This document shows positions 1-9,340 of a DNA stretch of 64,000 nt, in pieces (position 1 is the first letter of the stretch; every line of letters starts with the position of its first letter). Below the pieces are notes generated by a model. The model did not search any database. It saw nothing but the letters and a program-made list of their open reading frames with translations, and was not told the origin of the DNA. The position numbers and the translations under genes were made by a program. This stretch comes from CAWATZ01 sp963784995 (lineage in GTDB: Bacteria; Planctomycetota; Planctomycetia; Gemmatales; Gemmataceae), in contig CAWATZ010000003.1 of NCBI GenBank assembly GCA_963784995.1, positions 1,612,001-1,676,000 of the forward strand, read 5' to 3'.

Positions 1-1296
1 GACTTCGTCAGTCCGGAACTCGTGGCCGCGAAGGCCAAGGAAGAGCAGAAGAAGGACAGCAAGTTGACCGAGGAGGAAGCGTTCAACAAGGCGACGGTCA
101 ACTCGTTCGACCTGGTGGCCCTGATGCGAGCGGGCAAGGCGGCGCTGCAGCATCTCAGCGGCGCGGAGGTCACGACGCGAGCAATCGACCCCTACGTGAA
201 GGCGCAGGAAGCCACCCTGGCCAAGTGGAGTAACGAGCTGAAGACGCTCAAGGAGGAGCCGAAACCGGATGCGGACAAGGTCAAGCTGGCCGAGGAGAAC
301 GTCAAGCAGGCCGAGGAGCGCGTCAAGGAGGCCACAGCCTGGAAGGCGTACCTGTCGAAGGGCTTCCCGGAGCGGCTGAAGCAATGGTTCTTCACGCCGG
401 GCTTCCAGTGGACCATGTTTATCTTCCTGTTCATCGGCTTCGCCATCAAGGTGCCGGTCTTCCCGTTCCACACCTGGTTGCCCGACGCCCACGTCGAGGC
501 CCCGACGCCGATCAGCATGATCCTTGCCGGCGTGCTGCTCAAGCTGGGCGGCTACGGCATCATCCGGCTCTGCTATCCGATCTGCCCCTACGCGGCCCAG
601 TGGGGCCAGCTGGGGCAAGCGATGGCGATCCTGGGCACGATCAACATCGTCTACGGCGCCTTCGCCGCCATGGCCCAGACCGACTTCAAGAAGCTGGTCG
701 CCTACAGCTCGATCAGCCACATGGGTTACGTCCTGCTGGGCGTGGCCATGTGGACGACGCCGGACAATGCCCAGTACTGGTCGTGGGGCCTGAACGGGGC
801 CATGTTCCAGATGATCGGCCACGGCATCAGCTCGGCCGGCATGTTCTTCCTGGTCGGCGTGATCTACGATCGGGCCCACCACCGCAACCTGGACAACTTC
901 CGCGGCCTGTACGAGCCGATGCCGCTGTACGGCGGCCTCAGTGCGGTGATCTTCTTCGCGGCGATGGGTCTGCCGGGCCTGTGCGGCTTTGTCGGCGAGT
1001 TCATGGTGGTGGTGGCCGCCTGGAGCCTGCCGAACAAGACCTATGCCGTGCTGGCCGCCATGACCGTGGTGCTGACGGCGGCTTACATCCTCTGGACGAT
1101 CCAGCGAGTCTTCATGGGCGAGAACCCGACGTACAAGCACTATCCGGACATCGACCTGCGGGAGCTGGCCTGTGCGATACCGCTGGTGGTGTTCGCGGTG
1201 CTGCTGGGCGTGGCGCCGTTCCTGATCTTCAGCTGGATGGAGCCGAGCGTCACGGGGTTGATTGATACGCTGACGAACATTCGGTCGCCGTTGTAA
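1..1296 (+). CDS. nuoM: NADH-quinone oxidoreductase subunit M, 5'-truncated by window edge
   Basis: This is the antiporter-like, proton-pumping membrane subunit M of respiratory complex I. The frame is open at base 1 and stops at TAA 1294-1296, so the N-terminal third lies outside the window. The family hallmark KVPVFPFHTWLPDAHVEAPT sits at visible residues 150-169, followed by the conserved lysine helix (LLKLGGYGIIR) and DFKKLVAYSSISHMGYVLLG. Further membrane segments run to the end. Before the hallmark there is a hydrophilic, Lys/Glu-rich helical stretch of about 120 residues (visible residues 5-130) that ordinary NuoM lacks. NuoN follows about 155 bp downstream, which is the normal nuo gene order. 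Identity is secure; the true start is not visible. Confidence 0.95.
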   Translation, partial: DFVSPELVAAKAKEEQKKDSKLTEEEAFNKATVNSFDLVALMRAGKAALQHLSGAEVTTRAIDPYVKAQEATLAKWSNELKTLKEEPKPDADKVKLAEENVKQAEERVKEATAWKAYLSKGFPERLKQWFFTPGFQWTMFIFLFIGFAIKVPVFPFHTWLPDAHVEAPTPISMILAGVLLKLGGYGIIRLCYPICPYAAQWGQLGQAMAILGTINIVYGAFAAMAQTDFKKLVAYSSISHMGYVLLGVAMWTTPDNAQYWSWGLNGAMFQMIGHGISSAGMFFLVGVIYDRAHHRNLDNFRGLYEPMPLYGGLSAVIFFAAMGLPGLCGFVGEFMVVVAAWSLPNKTYAVLAAMTVVLTAAYILWTIQRVFMGENPTYKHYPDIDLRELACAIPLVVFAVLLGVAPFLIFSWMEPSVTGLIDTLTNIRSPL

Positions 1297-1326
1297 CGAT
1301 TTTGATTTAACGGGTGGGCTTTGATC

Positions 1327-1399
1327 CGTAGGGTGGGCCGAGCGTAGCGAGGCCCACCGGTCCGCGTGGTGGGCCTCGCTACGCTCGGCCCACCCTACG
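1327..1399. repeat. long perfect hairpin between nuoM and nuoN
   Basis: Two 32-bp arms (1327-1358 and 1368-1399) are perfect inverted repeats around a 9-nt loop. The arms begin CGTAGGGTGGGCC and contain GAGCGTAGCGAGGC. The hairpin occupies most of the gap between nuoM and nuoN. There is no T-run after it, so it looks more like a dispersed palindromic repeat than a terminator, although it could attenuate or protect the nuo transcript. Confidence 0.85.
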
Positions 1400-1452
1400 A
1401 CTCCCCGTTGTGGGGAGATAACGTTGCCGTTGGATTCCGGAAGAGACGTTTC

Positions 1453-3236
1453 ATGCTGTTCAACATCGACTCCCTGCTTCAGGGTCTGAGCCGCGACTCG
1501 CTGGCGTTCCTGCCGGAACTCCTGGTGTGCTGCGTGATCGTCCTGCTGCTGTTCCTGCGGCTGTTTCCGCTCCTGGACCGCGTCCACCTGGGCTGGATCG
1601 CCCTCGTGGCCACCATCGGCATCCTGGTGGTCGGCTGGTATCAGTGGAACGGACGTCCAGCGTGCTGCTCACCCCGGAAAAGGCGGTTGAGGAGTACAAC
1701 AAGGTCGCGCCCGAGCAGCACCTGAAGACCGTCCCGGAGAAATCGGGCATGCCGGCCTTCGGCGGCATGGTGGTCTACGATCGGCTGACGCTGTTTCTCC
1801 GGCTGTTCCTGCTGGGATTCACCGCGCTGATCATCTGGCTGTCGCTGCTGACCTCGATCCCCGACCGGGAGGACTCGGCCGACTTCTACTGTCTGCTCCT
1901 GGGCGCAACCCTGGGCATGATGCTGATGGCTGCCGCCAACCATCTGCTGATGATCTACCTGACGGTGGAGATGGCCAGCTTGCCCAGCTACGCCCTGGCC
2001 GGCTTCCTCAAGGGCCGGCGGCTGTCGAGCGAGGCGGCCCTGAAATACGTCGTCTACGGTGGCGGGGCGGCCGGGGTGATGCTCTACGGCATCAGCCTGC
2101 TGGCCGGCAAGTTCGGCACCGCTTACCTGCCGGACGTGGCCGTGGCCTACGTCACGGCCACGTACCCGGCCGGTCACGTGGTGTTCGACCCGATACTGGT
2201 GCTGGGGACGCTGTTCATCATGATCGGCATTGCCTTCAAGCTGTCGGCGGTGCCGTTCCACTTCTGGTGCCCGGACGTGTTCGAGGGGGCGGCGGCCGAG
2301 GTGGCGGGGTTCCTGTCGGTGGCGTCCAAGGGAGCGGCCCTGGCGCTGCTGGCCCGGGTCAGCGTGACCCTGGCCGGCGTCGAGCCGCTGGTGGCGGGCG
2401 ACTCGACGAGCTGGATCTACGTGGCCCAGTACCTGATCCCCGCCCTGGCCTTCTTCGCCGCCCTGACGGCGACGTTCGGCAACCTGGCCGCGTATCTGCA
2501 AACGAACCTGAAACGGCTGCTGGCCTACTCGACCATCGCTCACGCCGGCTACATGATGATGGGCCTGGCCACGCTGACCCGCGACGGCATCAGCGCCGTG
2601 CTGTTCTACCTGATCGCCTACCTGTTCATGAACCTGGGGGCCTTCGCGGTTGTCGCCTTCCTGCGCAACGAGACCGGCTCGGAAGACCTGTCCGACTTCC
2701 GCGGCCTGGTCCGGCGCTCGCCGTGGATGGTGATTACGCTGTCGGTCTTCCTGCTCAGCTTGCTGGGCATTCCGCCGCTGATCGGCTTCATCGCCAAGTT
2801 CCAGATCTTCCAGGCCCTGTACGAGGCGGGCGAGCAATACACCCGCGACAATCAGCCGGGGCTGGGCATGACCCTGTACGTGCTGCTGGCCTTTGGGGCG
2901 CTGAACACGGTGCTGAGTGCGGTGTATTACGTGAAGGTAATGAAGGTCATGATCATCGATAGCCGGGTGGAGGACCTCGAGGGCGAATTTGCCCAGGCCC
3001 AGGCCCACGCCGGCCACCACGTCCCGGCCGCGGAGCGGATCGAAACGACCAGCCAGGCTCCGCCGCCTTATCCGGAGCCGGCCGGTGCGGTGTTCTTCGC
3101 CACGGTGCTGTCGCTGCTGATCCTTGCGTTGGGCATCGTGCCGCAGCTCCTCAACCCCCTGGTGCAGGCCAGCAAGGACGGAGCGAAACGATTTGTGGCC
3201 CGGGCGGGACTGGAAAAGGAGATCCCCAGTGAATGA
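1453..3236 (+). CDS. nuoN: NADH-quinone oxidoreductase subunit N (frameshift near 1655)
   Basis: This is complex I membrane subunit N, about 594 residues, with many hydrophobic segments. The ATG at 1453 starts a frame ending in GILVVGWYQWN; the protein then continues in another frame from TSSVLLTPEK, so one base has been lost or gained around 1650-1660. Family motifs in the second part include the membrane stretch LTVEMASLPSYALAGFLKG, KLSAVPFHFWCPDVFEGA and NLKRLLAYSTIAHAGYMMMG. The segment after the first helix pair is extended and charged, as often in planctomycetes. It follows nuoM, and its stop overlaps the next start (GTG 3229). The shift is probably a sequencing error, because everything on both sides is conserved. 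Confidence 0.93.
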
Positions 3237-3666
3237 TCCGCAAACGGTGGCCCGGCTGCACGAGATCATCCGCCGGGAATCGCTCTCGGTGCTACTGTAC
3301 GTCGGCCAGGCGTTCCCGTGGACGACCGCCCGCAACAACAGCGCCCTGACCGAGCTGAAGCGCATCATCGACGAGGAGCAGGCCGCCATCAACGCCCTGG
3401 GCACGTTCCTGGTCCGCAAGCACGCTTCGCTGCCCTGGATCGGCTCGTTCCCGTCGAGCTACACCACCAGCAACTTCCTGAGCCTTGACTACGTACTGAA
3501 ACGGCTGATCGAGTTTGAACGGCCGTCGATCCAGCACCTGGAAAAGGACGTCTCCGCCCTGGCGGACGCCGAGGCGAAGGCCAAGGTTCAGGCGCTCCTG
3601 GACGTCAAGCGGCAGCACCTGCGCGAACTGGAGCTGCTGGCCATGCCGCATCCCGCCGGCGTGTGA
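3229..3666 (+). CDS. ferritin-like helical protein of unknown function
   Basis: A 145-residue protein. I chose the GTG at 3229, which overlaps the nuoN stop by 8 bp and implies translational coupling. The whole sequence is predicted helical, with spaced Glu/His residues (RRESLSVLLY, RIIDEEQAAI, LIEFERPSIQHLEKD, RQHLRELELL) resembling the four-helix pattern of ferritin-like or DinB-like bundles. I do not recognise a named family and cannot confirm metal ligands. Its coupling to nuoN suggests co-expression with complex I but does not define a role. Confidence 0.6.
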   Translation: MNDPQTVARLHEIIRRESLSVLLYVGQAFPWTTARNNSALTELKRIIDEEQAAINALGTFLVRKHASLPWIGSFPSSYTTSNFLSLDYVLKRLIEFERPSIQHLEKDVSALADAEAKAKVQALLDVKRQHLRELELLAMPHPAGV

Positions 3667-3674
3667 GGTATCCC

Positions 3675-4461
3675 GTGCTGATCGACACGCACGCCGCACC
3701 TGGACGACCCGAAGCTGGTGGACGAGGTCCCGGCCGTCCTGGAGCGTGCCCGCGCCGCCGGGGTCGAGCACATCGTCACCATCGCCACCACCGCCGCTTC
3801 CAGCGAGCGCTGCCTGGCCCTCGCCCGGCAACATCCCGACGTGTCGGCCAGCGTCGGCATCCACCCCAACCACGTCGCCGAAGCTGCCCCGGGCGACTGG
3901 GACCGCGTTGTCGCTTTTGCCCGAGCCGGGGCCGCGGTCGCCATCGGCGAGACGGGGCTGGATCGCTACTGGGACTTCACCCCGTTCGAGCAGCAGATCG
4001 AGGCGTTCCGCCGGCACCTGGAACTGGCCCGCGAGCTGAACCTGCCGGTGGTGATCCACTGCCGCGACGCCGACGCCGACCTGGTGCCGATCCTGCGCGA
4101 GCAGTTCGAGCGTCACGGCCCGATCAGGGGGATCATGCACTCCTTCAGCGGCGACCGTGCCCTGGCCGAGACCTGTCTGGGGCTGGGGCTGCACCTCTCC
4201 TTCGCGGGCAAGCTGACGCACAAGAACGCCGGGGCCCTGCGTGACGCTGCCGCCGTCGTGCCGCTGGATCGGCTGCTGGTAGAGACGGATTGTCCCTACC
4301 TCACCCCCGAGCCATTCCGAGGCAAGCGGAATGAGCCGGCTTACGTCGTTTACACGGCGGCCCGGCTGGCGGCGGTGCATGGAGTTGAGGTCGCAAAGAT
4401 GGCGGAGGCGACCACGGCGAACGCACGGAAGTTGTTCGGGATCAAGGACCACTCCTCTTGA
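3675..4461 (+). CDS. tatD: TatD-family metal-dependent hydrolase (frameshift near 3694)
   Basis: A TIM-barrel metal-dependent DNase of the TatD family, about 262 residues. GTG 3675 gives VLIDTHA; one extra base then shifts the frame, after which HLDDPKLVDEVPAVLERARAAG continues to the TGA at 4459-4461. All metal-binding motifs are present: the DTHAHLD start, GIHPN, GETGLD, VIHCRDA, HSFSG and ETDCPYLTPEP. The protein is full length for the family. It follows the ferritin-like gene by a few bases in the same direction, and its stop is 33 bp before the next ATG. The single shift is likely a sequence error. Confidence 0.9.
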
Positions 4462-4493
4462 AAACCTGGGGCAAACACGCTGGAGAAGTCATC

Positions 4494-5228
4494 ATGCCCA
4501 TCCACGACTGGTCGCGCGTTCGGCCGAATCGATTTCATGACTTTCACCAGAGTTGGACGATTGCGATTTGCCGTGCGCTCAACGCTGGCCTACTGCCGCC
4601 CGGCTACTACGCACTGGTAGCTCCAATCTCCAGAAATCCAGAGCCTGACATCATTACCCAGGGTCTGCCTCCGCCGATTGCAAGCGATCCAGAAAATGGA
4701 CAGGGTCTCCAGAGCACGCCTCCGAACGCTTGGTTGGTAGCCCGTGCCGAGATCGATCGCTACGCTCGCAAAGCCAACCGCGTCAAGATCCGCCATCCCG
4801 ACGGCGCCGTGGTGGCTGTAATCGAGATCGTCTCGCCGGGCAACAAGTCCAGTCGCGATGCCATCCGCTCCTTCACACGCAAGGCGGTCGATTTTCTCAA
4901 GGCCGGGGTGCATTTGCTCATCGTTGATCTGTTCCCGCCAGGCCGACGCGATCCTCAGGGGATTCACAAGGTCATCTGGGACCGCATTCAGGAAGAGCCG
5001 TTCACACTGCCTCCGGACAAACCGCTCACCCTGGTGTCCTACTCTGCTGGCCTGGAGGTCGTGGCTTACGTCGAGCAGGTGGCGGTCGGCGATCCGCTGC
5101 CGGACATGCCCGTTTTCCTGACGCCCGAGTTTTACGTTCCCTGTCCGCTGGAGGCGACGTATCAGACGGCGTGGAAGGAGTATCCCGCGGTGCTGAAGAG
5201 TGCGCTTGAAACACCACCGGCATCGTGA
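4494..5228 (+). CDS. DUF4058 family protein
   Basis: A 244-residue protein beginning MPIHDWSRVRPNRFHDFHQSW, the typical opening of DUF4058, a family abundant in planctomycetes and cyanobacteria. ATG 4494 is preferred to an upstream in-frame start because GGAGAAG lies 7 bp before it. The middle carries KIRHPDGAVVAVIEIVSPGN, which resembles the Uma2/PD-(D/E)XK nuclease core (VAVIEIVSPGNK), so a restriction-endonuclease-like fold is plausible. Biological function is unknown. The next gene (Uma2-like) lies 69 bp downstream. Confidence 0.85.
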   Translation: MPIHDWSRVRPNRFHDFHQSWTIAICRALNAGLLPPGYYALVAPISRNPEPDIITQGLPPPIASDPENGQGLQSTPPNAWLVARAEIDRYARKANRVKIRHPDGAVVAVIEIVSPGNKSSRDAIRSFTRKAVDFLKAGVHLLIVDLFPPGRRDPQGIHKVIWDRIQEEPFTLPPDKPLTLVSYSAGLEVVAYVEQVAVGDPLPDMPVFLTPEFYVPCPLEATYQTAWKEYPAVLKSALETPPAS

Positions 5229-5297
5229 GGCCACGGTTCTACTGGTCACTCTTCGCGGATCAGGGTATGCTGCGGGCCTTGAAGGAGGTGAAGAAGG

Positions 5298-5879
5298 ATG
5301 AGTACTCTCGTGACGCCCCATCAGCAGGGCCCGCCGGACCCGGTTCCCCTGCTGACTGCCGAGAAGTTTGCCCAGCGCTATCACAATCATTATGCTGAGC
5401 TTGTCAAAGGAGTCGTCAAGGAACCGCCCATGCCGTCTCTCAACCACGGTAAGCAATGTGCGACGATCACTCGGTTGCTCGGGAATCACGTAGCCGAGAA
5501 AGACCTCGGGCACGTCATGAGCAACGATTCGTTCGTGAAAACGCAGACGAATCCCGATACCGTGCGCGGCCCAGACGTCTGCTACTTCAGCTACGAACGC
5601 CTCCCGAGGGGCAAAGTTCCCGAGGGATTGCTGCCGACCGCGCCGGACCTGGTCGTCGAAGCACGTTCTCCTTCGGATAGCTGGATTGAGATCTTTGGCA
5701 AAGTGATTGAGTATCTCAGTGCGGGCGTGCGCGTGGTCATCGTGCTGGATTCCGACAGCACGTCCGCATCCGTCTACCGGGCCACGGAGCTTCAGCAGAT
5801 CTTTCACAACAGCGATGAGCTGGTCGTGCCCGACGTGCTGCCTGGCTTCACGGCGACCGTCTCCCGACTGTTCGAGTGA
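5298..5879 (+). CDS. Uma2-family PD-(D/E)XK endonuclease-like protein
   Basis: A 193-residue protein of the Uma2 (DUF820) family, which has the restriction-endonuclease-like fold. The core is visible: LVKGVVKE (glutamate strand), RGPDVCYFSYERLP (Asp of the PD motif), APDLVVEARSPSDS (E-x-K-like strand) and KVIEYLSAGVRVVIVLD. A strong GAAGGAGG site lies just before ATG 5298. Uma2 proteins are highly multiplied in planctomycetes and cyanobacteria; their targets are not established. Its position next to a DUF4058 gene, another candidate of the same fold, is notable but not diagnostic. Confidence 0.88.
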   Translation: MSTLVTPHQQGPPDPVPLLTAEKFAQRYHNHYAELVKGVVKEPPMPSLNHGKQCATITRLLGNHVAEKDLGHVMSNDSFVKTQTNPDTVRGPDVCYFSYERLPRGKVPEGLLPTAPDLVVEARSPSDSWIEIFGKVIEYLSAGVRVVIVLDSDSTSASVYRATELQQIFHNSDELVVPDVLPGFTATVSRLFE

Positions 5880-5912
5880 AGCAATCTAACCGTTCTTTCC
5901 CTCTGGAGTCGC

Positions 5913-8364
5913 ATGGCCGACATGACCTCACCAGCCCTCTCGCAACCAGCCAGCCCACCCGCCTCGCGCCGGTTTCTTCCGGTATTGCTGATCCTGTTCG
6001 CCGGCAGCGGCTGCTCCGCTCTGATCTACGAGATCGTCTGGTTCCAGCTGCTGCAGCTGGTGATCGGCTCCTCGGCGGTCTCGCTGGCGGTGCTGCTGGG
6101 GACCTTCATGGGCGGCATGTGCCTGGGCAGCCTCGCCTTGCCGCGCTTCGTCTCGGCCCAGCGGCACCCCTTCCGCGTCTACGCGCTGCTGGAGCTGGGG
6201 ATCGGCGGTCTGGGCCTCGTGGTGCTGTTTGGCATGCCGTACCTGGATCGCTTCTACGCCGCCTCGGTCGGGCACGGTTTCTCGGCCCTGCTGCTGCGCG
6301 CCGCCGTCTGTGCCGTCTGCTTGCTGCCGCCCACCGTGCTGATGGGTGCGACGCTGCCGGCCATGGCCCGCTGGCTCGACAACACCCGGGACGTGGCCTG
6401 GCTGGGCTTTCTGTACGGCGGCAACATCGCCGGGGCTGTGTTCGGCTGTCTGCTGGCGGGTTTCTACCTGCTGCGCCTCTACGACCTGGCCACGGCGACC
6501 TACGTCGCCGTGGCGCTCAACGTCGGCGTGGCCCTGCTCAGCCTGGAGCTGGCAACCCATGCGCCTCACTTACCGGCACCCGAGACAAGCAAGGATGGTG
6601 CGGCACCCGCCCCGGGATACCGGACGGTGTACTTCGCCATCGCCGTTTCCGGGGCCTGCGCCCTGGGGGCCGAGGTCATCTGGACCCGGCTGCTGTCGCT
6701 GCTGCTCGGCGCCACCGTTTACACCTTCTCCATCATCCTCGCCGTGTTTCTTGTGGGCCTGGGCATCGGCAGCAGTCTCGGCGCGGCGCTGTCGCGCCGC
6801 TCGACCCGGGCAGACTTTGCGCTGGGCTGGTGCCAGCTGCTCCTGACTGCCGCGATCGGCTGGGCAGCGTTCATGCTGGCCGATTCGCTCCCGTACTGGC
6901 CGGTCAATCCCATCCTCTCGAAGAGTCCCTGGTACACGTTTCAACTTGACCTGGCACGCTGCCTCTGGGCCATCCTGCCGGCGGCGATCCTGTGGGGAGC
7001 GAGCTTCCCGCTGGCCCTGGCCGCGGTCGCGACGCCTGGACAGGACCCGGGACGGCTGGTCGGCCGGGTCTACGCGGCCAACACGGTCGGGGCCATTGTC
7101 GGCGCCGTGGCGTGCAGCCTGTTCCTCATTCCCTGGCTGGGCTCCCAGGAAACGCAGCGGCTGCTGATCGCCGCGTCGGCGCTGGCAGGGTTCTCGCTGC
7201 TCCTGCCACACTTCCTGACCGGGAAAGTGTCGCGACAGCTGGCTGGCTCCGTGGGGCTGCTGACTCTGGCGGGTTTGGTGGGCCTGCTGGGATGGAGCGT
7301 CCCTCAGGTCCCCTGGAAGCTGATCGCCCTGGGCCGCTACCTCTCGACCAACGTGCCGCCGGAAGGAACGTGGACCAAGCTCTTTGCAGGCGAAGGACTT
7401 AACTCGACGGTCGCTGTCACGGAACTGAACGGGGACGTGCGGATGTTTCACGTCGCCGGCAAGATCGAAGCGTCGAGTAAACTCAAGGACATGCGCGTCC
7501 AGCGGATGCTGGGCCATCTCCCGGCCCTGGTGCATGACCGGCCGCGCTCGGTGCTGGTCGTCGGCTTCGGAGCCGGCGTCACGTCGGGGTCGTTTCTGCT
7601 CCACCCCTCGATCGAGCGCGTGGTCATCTGCGAGATCGAGCCGCTGGTGCCGAAGGTCGTGTCGCAGTATTTCGCAAAGGAGAATTACGACGTCGTCCAC
7701 GATCCGTGCGTCGAGATTGTGTACGACGACGCCCGGCATTTCATCCTCACGACCCAGGAGAAATTCGACGTCATCACCTCCGACCCGATCCATCCCTGGG
7801 TGAAGGGCTCGGCCACGCTGTACACGAAGGAGTACTTCGAGCTGTGCAAGCAGCGTCTCAACCCTGGCGGCGTGATTACTCAGTGGGTGCCGCTCTACGA
7901 GAGCGACCAGGCCGTGGTCAAGAGCGAGATCGCCACCTTTTTCGAGGTCTTTCCGCACGGGACCATCTGGGCCAACCCGCTCCACGGCATGGGCTATGAC
8001 GTTGTCCTGCTGGGGCAGACTGAGCCGACGCGCATTGACGTGGACCAGTTCCAGGCGCTGGGAGAGGTCGGATCACGAGCGCATGGCCCGGTCGCTGCGG
8101 GAGATCGAGTTCCCGTCGTCGGCCAGCTTCCTGGCGACCTACGTCGGTCGCGCCCCCGAGCTGCGTTCCTGGCTGGAAGGAGCGGAGATCAACCGCGACC
8201 GCAATCTCCGGCTGCAGTACCTGGCGGGGATGGGCCTGAACAGCAACGAGGGCTCGCTGATCTACAATCAGCTGTGGAGCCAGCGGACGTTTCCCCGGGA
8301 GATCTTCGTGGGCTCAGGTCCGGCCGCCCAGGCTCTTCGACAAACGTTCCCGGCCGCTCCGTGA
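5913..8364 (+). CDS. membrane-fused spermidine synthase-like protein (frameshift near 8068)
   Basis: About 816 residues. The N-terminal 450 or so residues form repeated hydrophobic helices (SGCSALIYEIVWFQLLQLVI, VLLGTFMGGMCLGS), the membrane half of fused spermidine synthases. The C-terminal half is a Rossmann methyltransferase-like polyamine synthase domain with VLVVGFGAGVTSG, ERVVICEIEPLV, DDARHFI and DVITSDPIHPW. At about 8068 one extra base moves the frame; the true end continues RSDHERMARSLREIEFPS and stops at 8362-8364, 17 bp before tsaE. Substrate and product are not predictable, since many such fusions lack polyamine activity. Confidence 0.85.
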
Positions 8365-8380
8365 AACCTGGGACCCTTCG

Positions 8381-8860
8381 ATGCTGCTCGACTTGCCCGA
8401 CCTGGAAGCCACCGTTCAGCTGGGCCGCCGGCTGGGGGCGTTGCTTGCTCCGGGGTCGGTCGTGGCCCTGGTCGGGCCGCTGGGCGCCGGCAAGACCCAG
8501 CTGGTGCGAGCGATCGCCGAAGGGCTTGGCCTGGCCGACAGCCGGCTGGTGTGCAGTCCCACCTTCGTACTGCAGCACGACTATCCCGGGCGGGTCCCCA
8601 TTCACCACTTCGACGCTTATCGGCTGCGTTCGGAGGCGGAGTTCCTCGATCTGGGCGTGGAAGAGCTGCTGGAGGGAGACGGGGTCTGCCTGATCGAGTG
8701 GGCCGACCGCGTGGCGGGGTGTCTGCCGGCCGATCACCTGCGGATTGAGCTGCGCATCGTCAGCGAGACGGCCCGACAAGCCAGCTTGGTGGGGACCGGG
8801 CCCCGGAGCAGGGAGCTGGTCCGGCGGCTCGGTGCAGCCGGCAACACGTCTCTTGTGTAA
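8381..8860 (+). CDS. tsaE: tRNA threonylcarbamoyladenosine biosynthesis ATPase TsaE
   Basis: A 159-residue P-loop ATPase that works with TsaB and TsaD to place threonylcarbamoyl on A37 of ANN-decoding tRNAs. Walker A is ALVGPLGAGKTQLVRAI (about residues 28-44). The family motifs SPTFVLQHDYPGR, HHFDAYRL and CLIEWADRV are all present. Length is normal. It begins 17 bp after the spermidine-synthase-like gene, so the two are probably co-transcribed; a palindromic element follows it. Confidence 0.95.
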   Translation: MLLDLPDLEATVQLGRRLGALLAPGSVVALVGPLGAGKTQLVRAIAEGLGLADSRLVCSPTFVLQHDYPGRVPIHHFDAYRLRSEAEFLDLGVEELLEGDGVCLIEWADRVAGCLPADHLRIELRIVSETARQASLVGTGPRSRELVRRLGAAGNTSLV

Positions 8861-8897
8861 GGCGGTTTCGGGAAAAAGATTGGCCCACCACCGTCCC

Positions 8898-9024
8898 CGT
8901 GGGTGCGCTGCGCGACCCACGGCTGGGCTATGCAACCCCTTCGGGGTTGGTGGACAACGCGAGCCCTCTCTTCAACCGCGAAGCGGTTGCATAACTCGGC
9001 CGTGGGTCGCGCAGCGCACCCACG
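8898..9024. repeat. 127-bp imperfect palindromic element (MITE-like)
   Basis: Terminal 26-bp perfect inverted repeats (8898-8923 and 8999-9024, beginning CGTGGGTGCGCTGCGCG) enclose a second inverted pair (TATGCAACC and GGTTGCATA) and two small GC hairpins. It has no coding capacity. Its right end directly abuts a gene fragment (9024-9211), consistent with insertion or recombination at that point. Confidence 0.8.
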
Positions 9025-9211
9025 AAACTTCTTCCTTGAGCAGCAGGCCGGTCACTGTCTGGCCGTTCTTCAGGACCAGAATCGTGCTCCGGAACGCCTG
9101 ATCGACGTTGCGGTTGGGATCGAGCGTGTCCTCCAGCAGCCGATCCAGGCCGCGAATGCCGATGTCGTCCAGCTGCGGACCGATGCGAGCCCTCTTGCTG
9201 GCGATCTGGTG
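9024..9211 (-). pseudogene. fragment of a PVC-type haem-binding protein C-terminus
   Basis: Read on the minus strand, this piece translates to HQIASKRARIGPQLDDIGIR and continues through a domain almost identical to the haem-domain region of the large cytochrome gene at 21738-24804 (there HQIANKGSRIGPQLDGIGIR). It covers about 62 residues, lacks the CxxC half of the haem motif and has neither start nor stop. The fragment is joined to the palindromic element on one side and to the ECF sigma promoter region on the other. It is a dead duplicate, either of the window's own gene or of a close paralogue. Confidence 0.85.
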
Positions 9212-9263
9212 GCGCTCCGCTGCGCGTCGCGGCTAACGGTTCGTCTTTGCCTTTCCCGAAAAC

Positions 9264-9312
9264 TCCGTGACCTGCTTGCCGGCGGCGAGTATACTCAGCG
9301 CAATAACTTGGT
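9264..9312 (+). promoter_or_regulatory. promoter-like repeat, copy 1 (upstream of ECF sigma and kinase)
   Basis: GTGACC (9267-9272) and TATACT (9290-9295) are separated by exactly 17 bp, matching a sigma-70-type promoter. The 49-bp stretch is nearly identical to 19125-19173, upstream of the second kinase locus, differing at about two positions. Surrounding sequence is much less similar, so the promoter itself is conserved. Predicted transcription would start near 9302 and serve the ECF sigma gene. Confidence 0.7.
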
Positions 9313-9340
9313 GGCAGAAAGTCTCCCTGAGGAGGCGCCT

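Noticed and set aside
1641..3419. Long minus-strand open frame (592 codons) opposite nuoN
   Set aside because: It is a GC-rich antisense shadow with low-complexity Arg/Gln/His composition and no motif; nuoN motifs occupy the plus strand.
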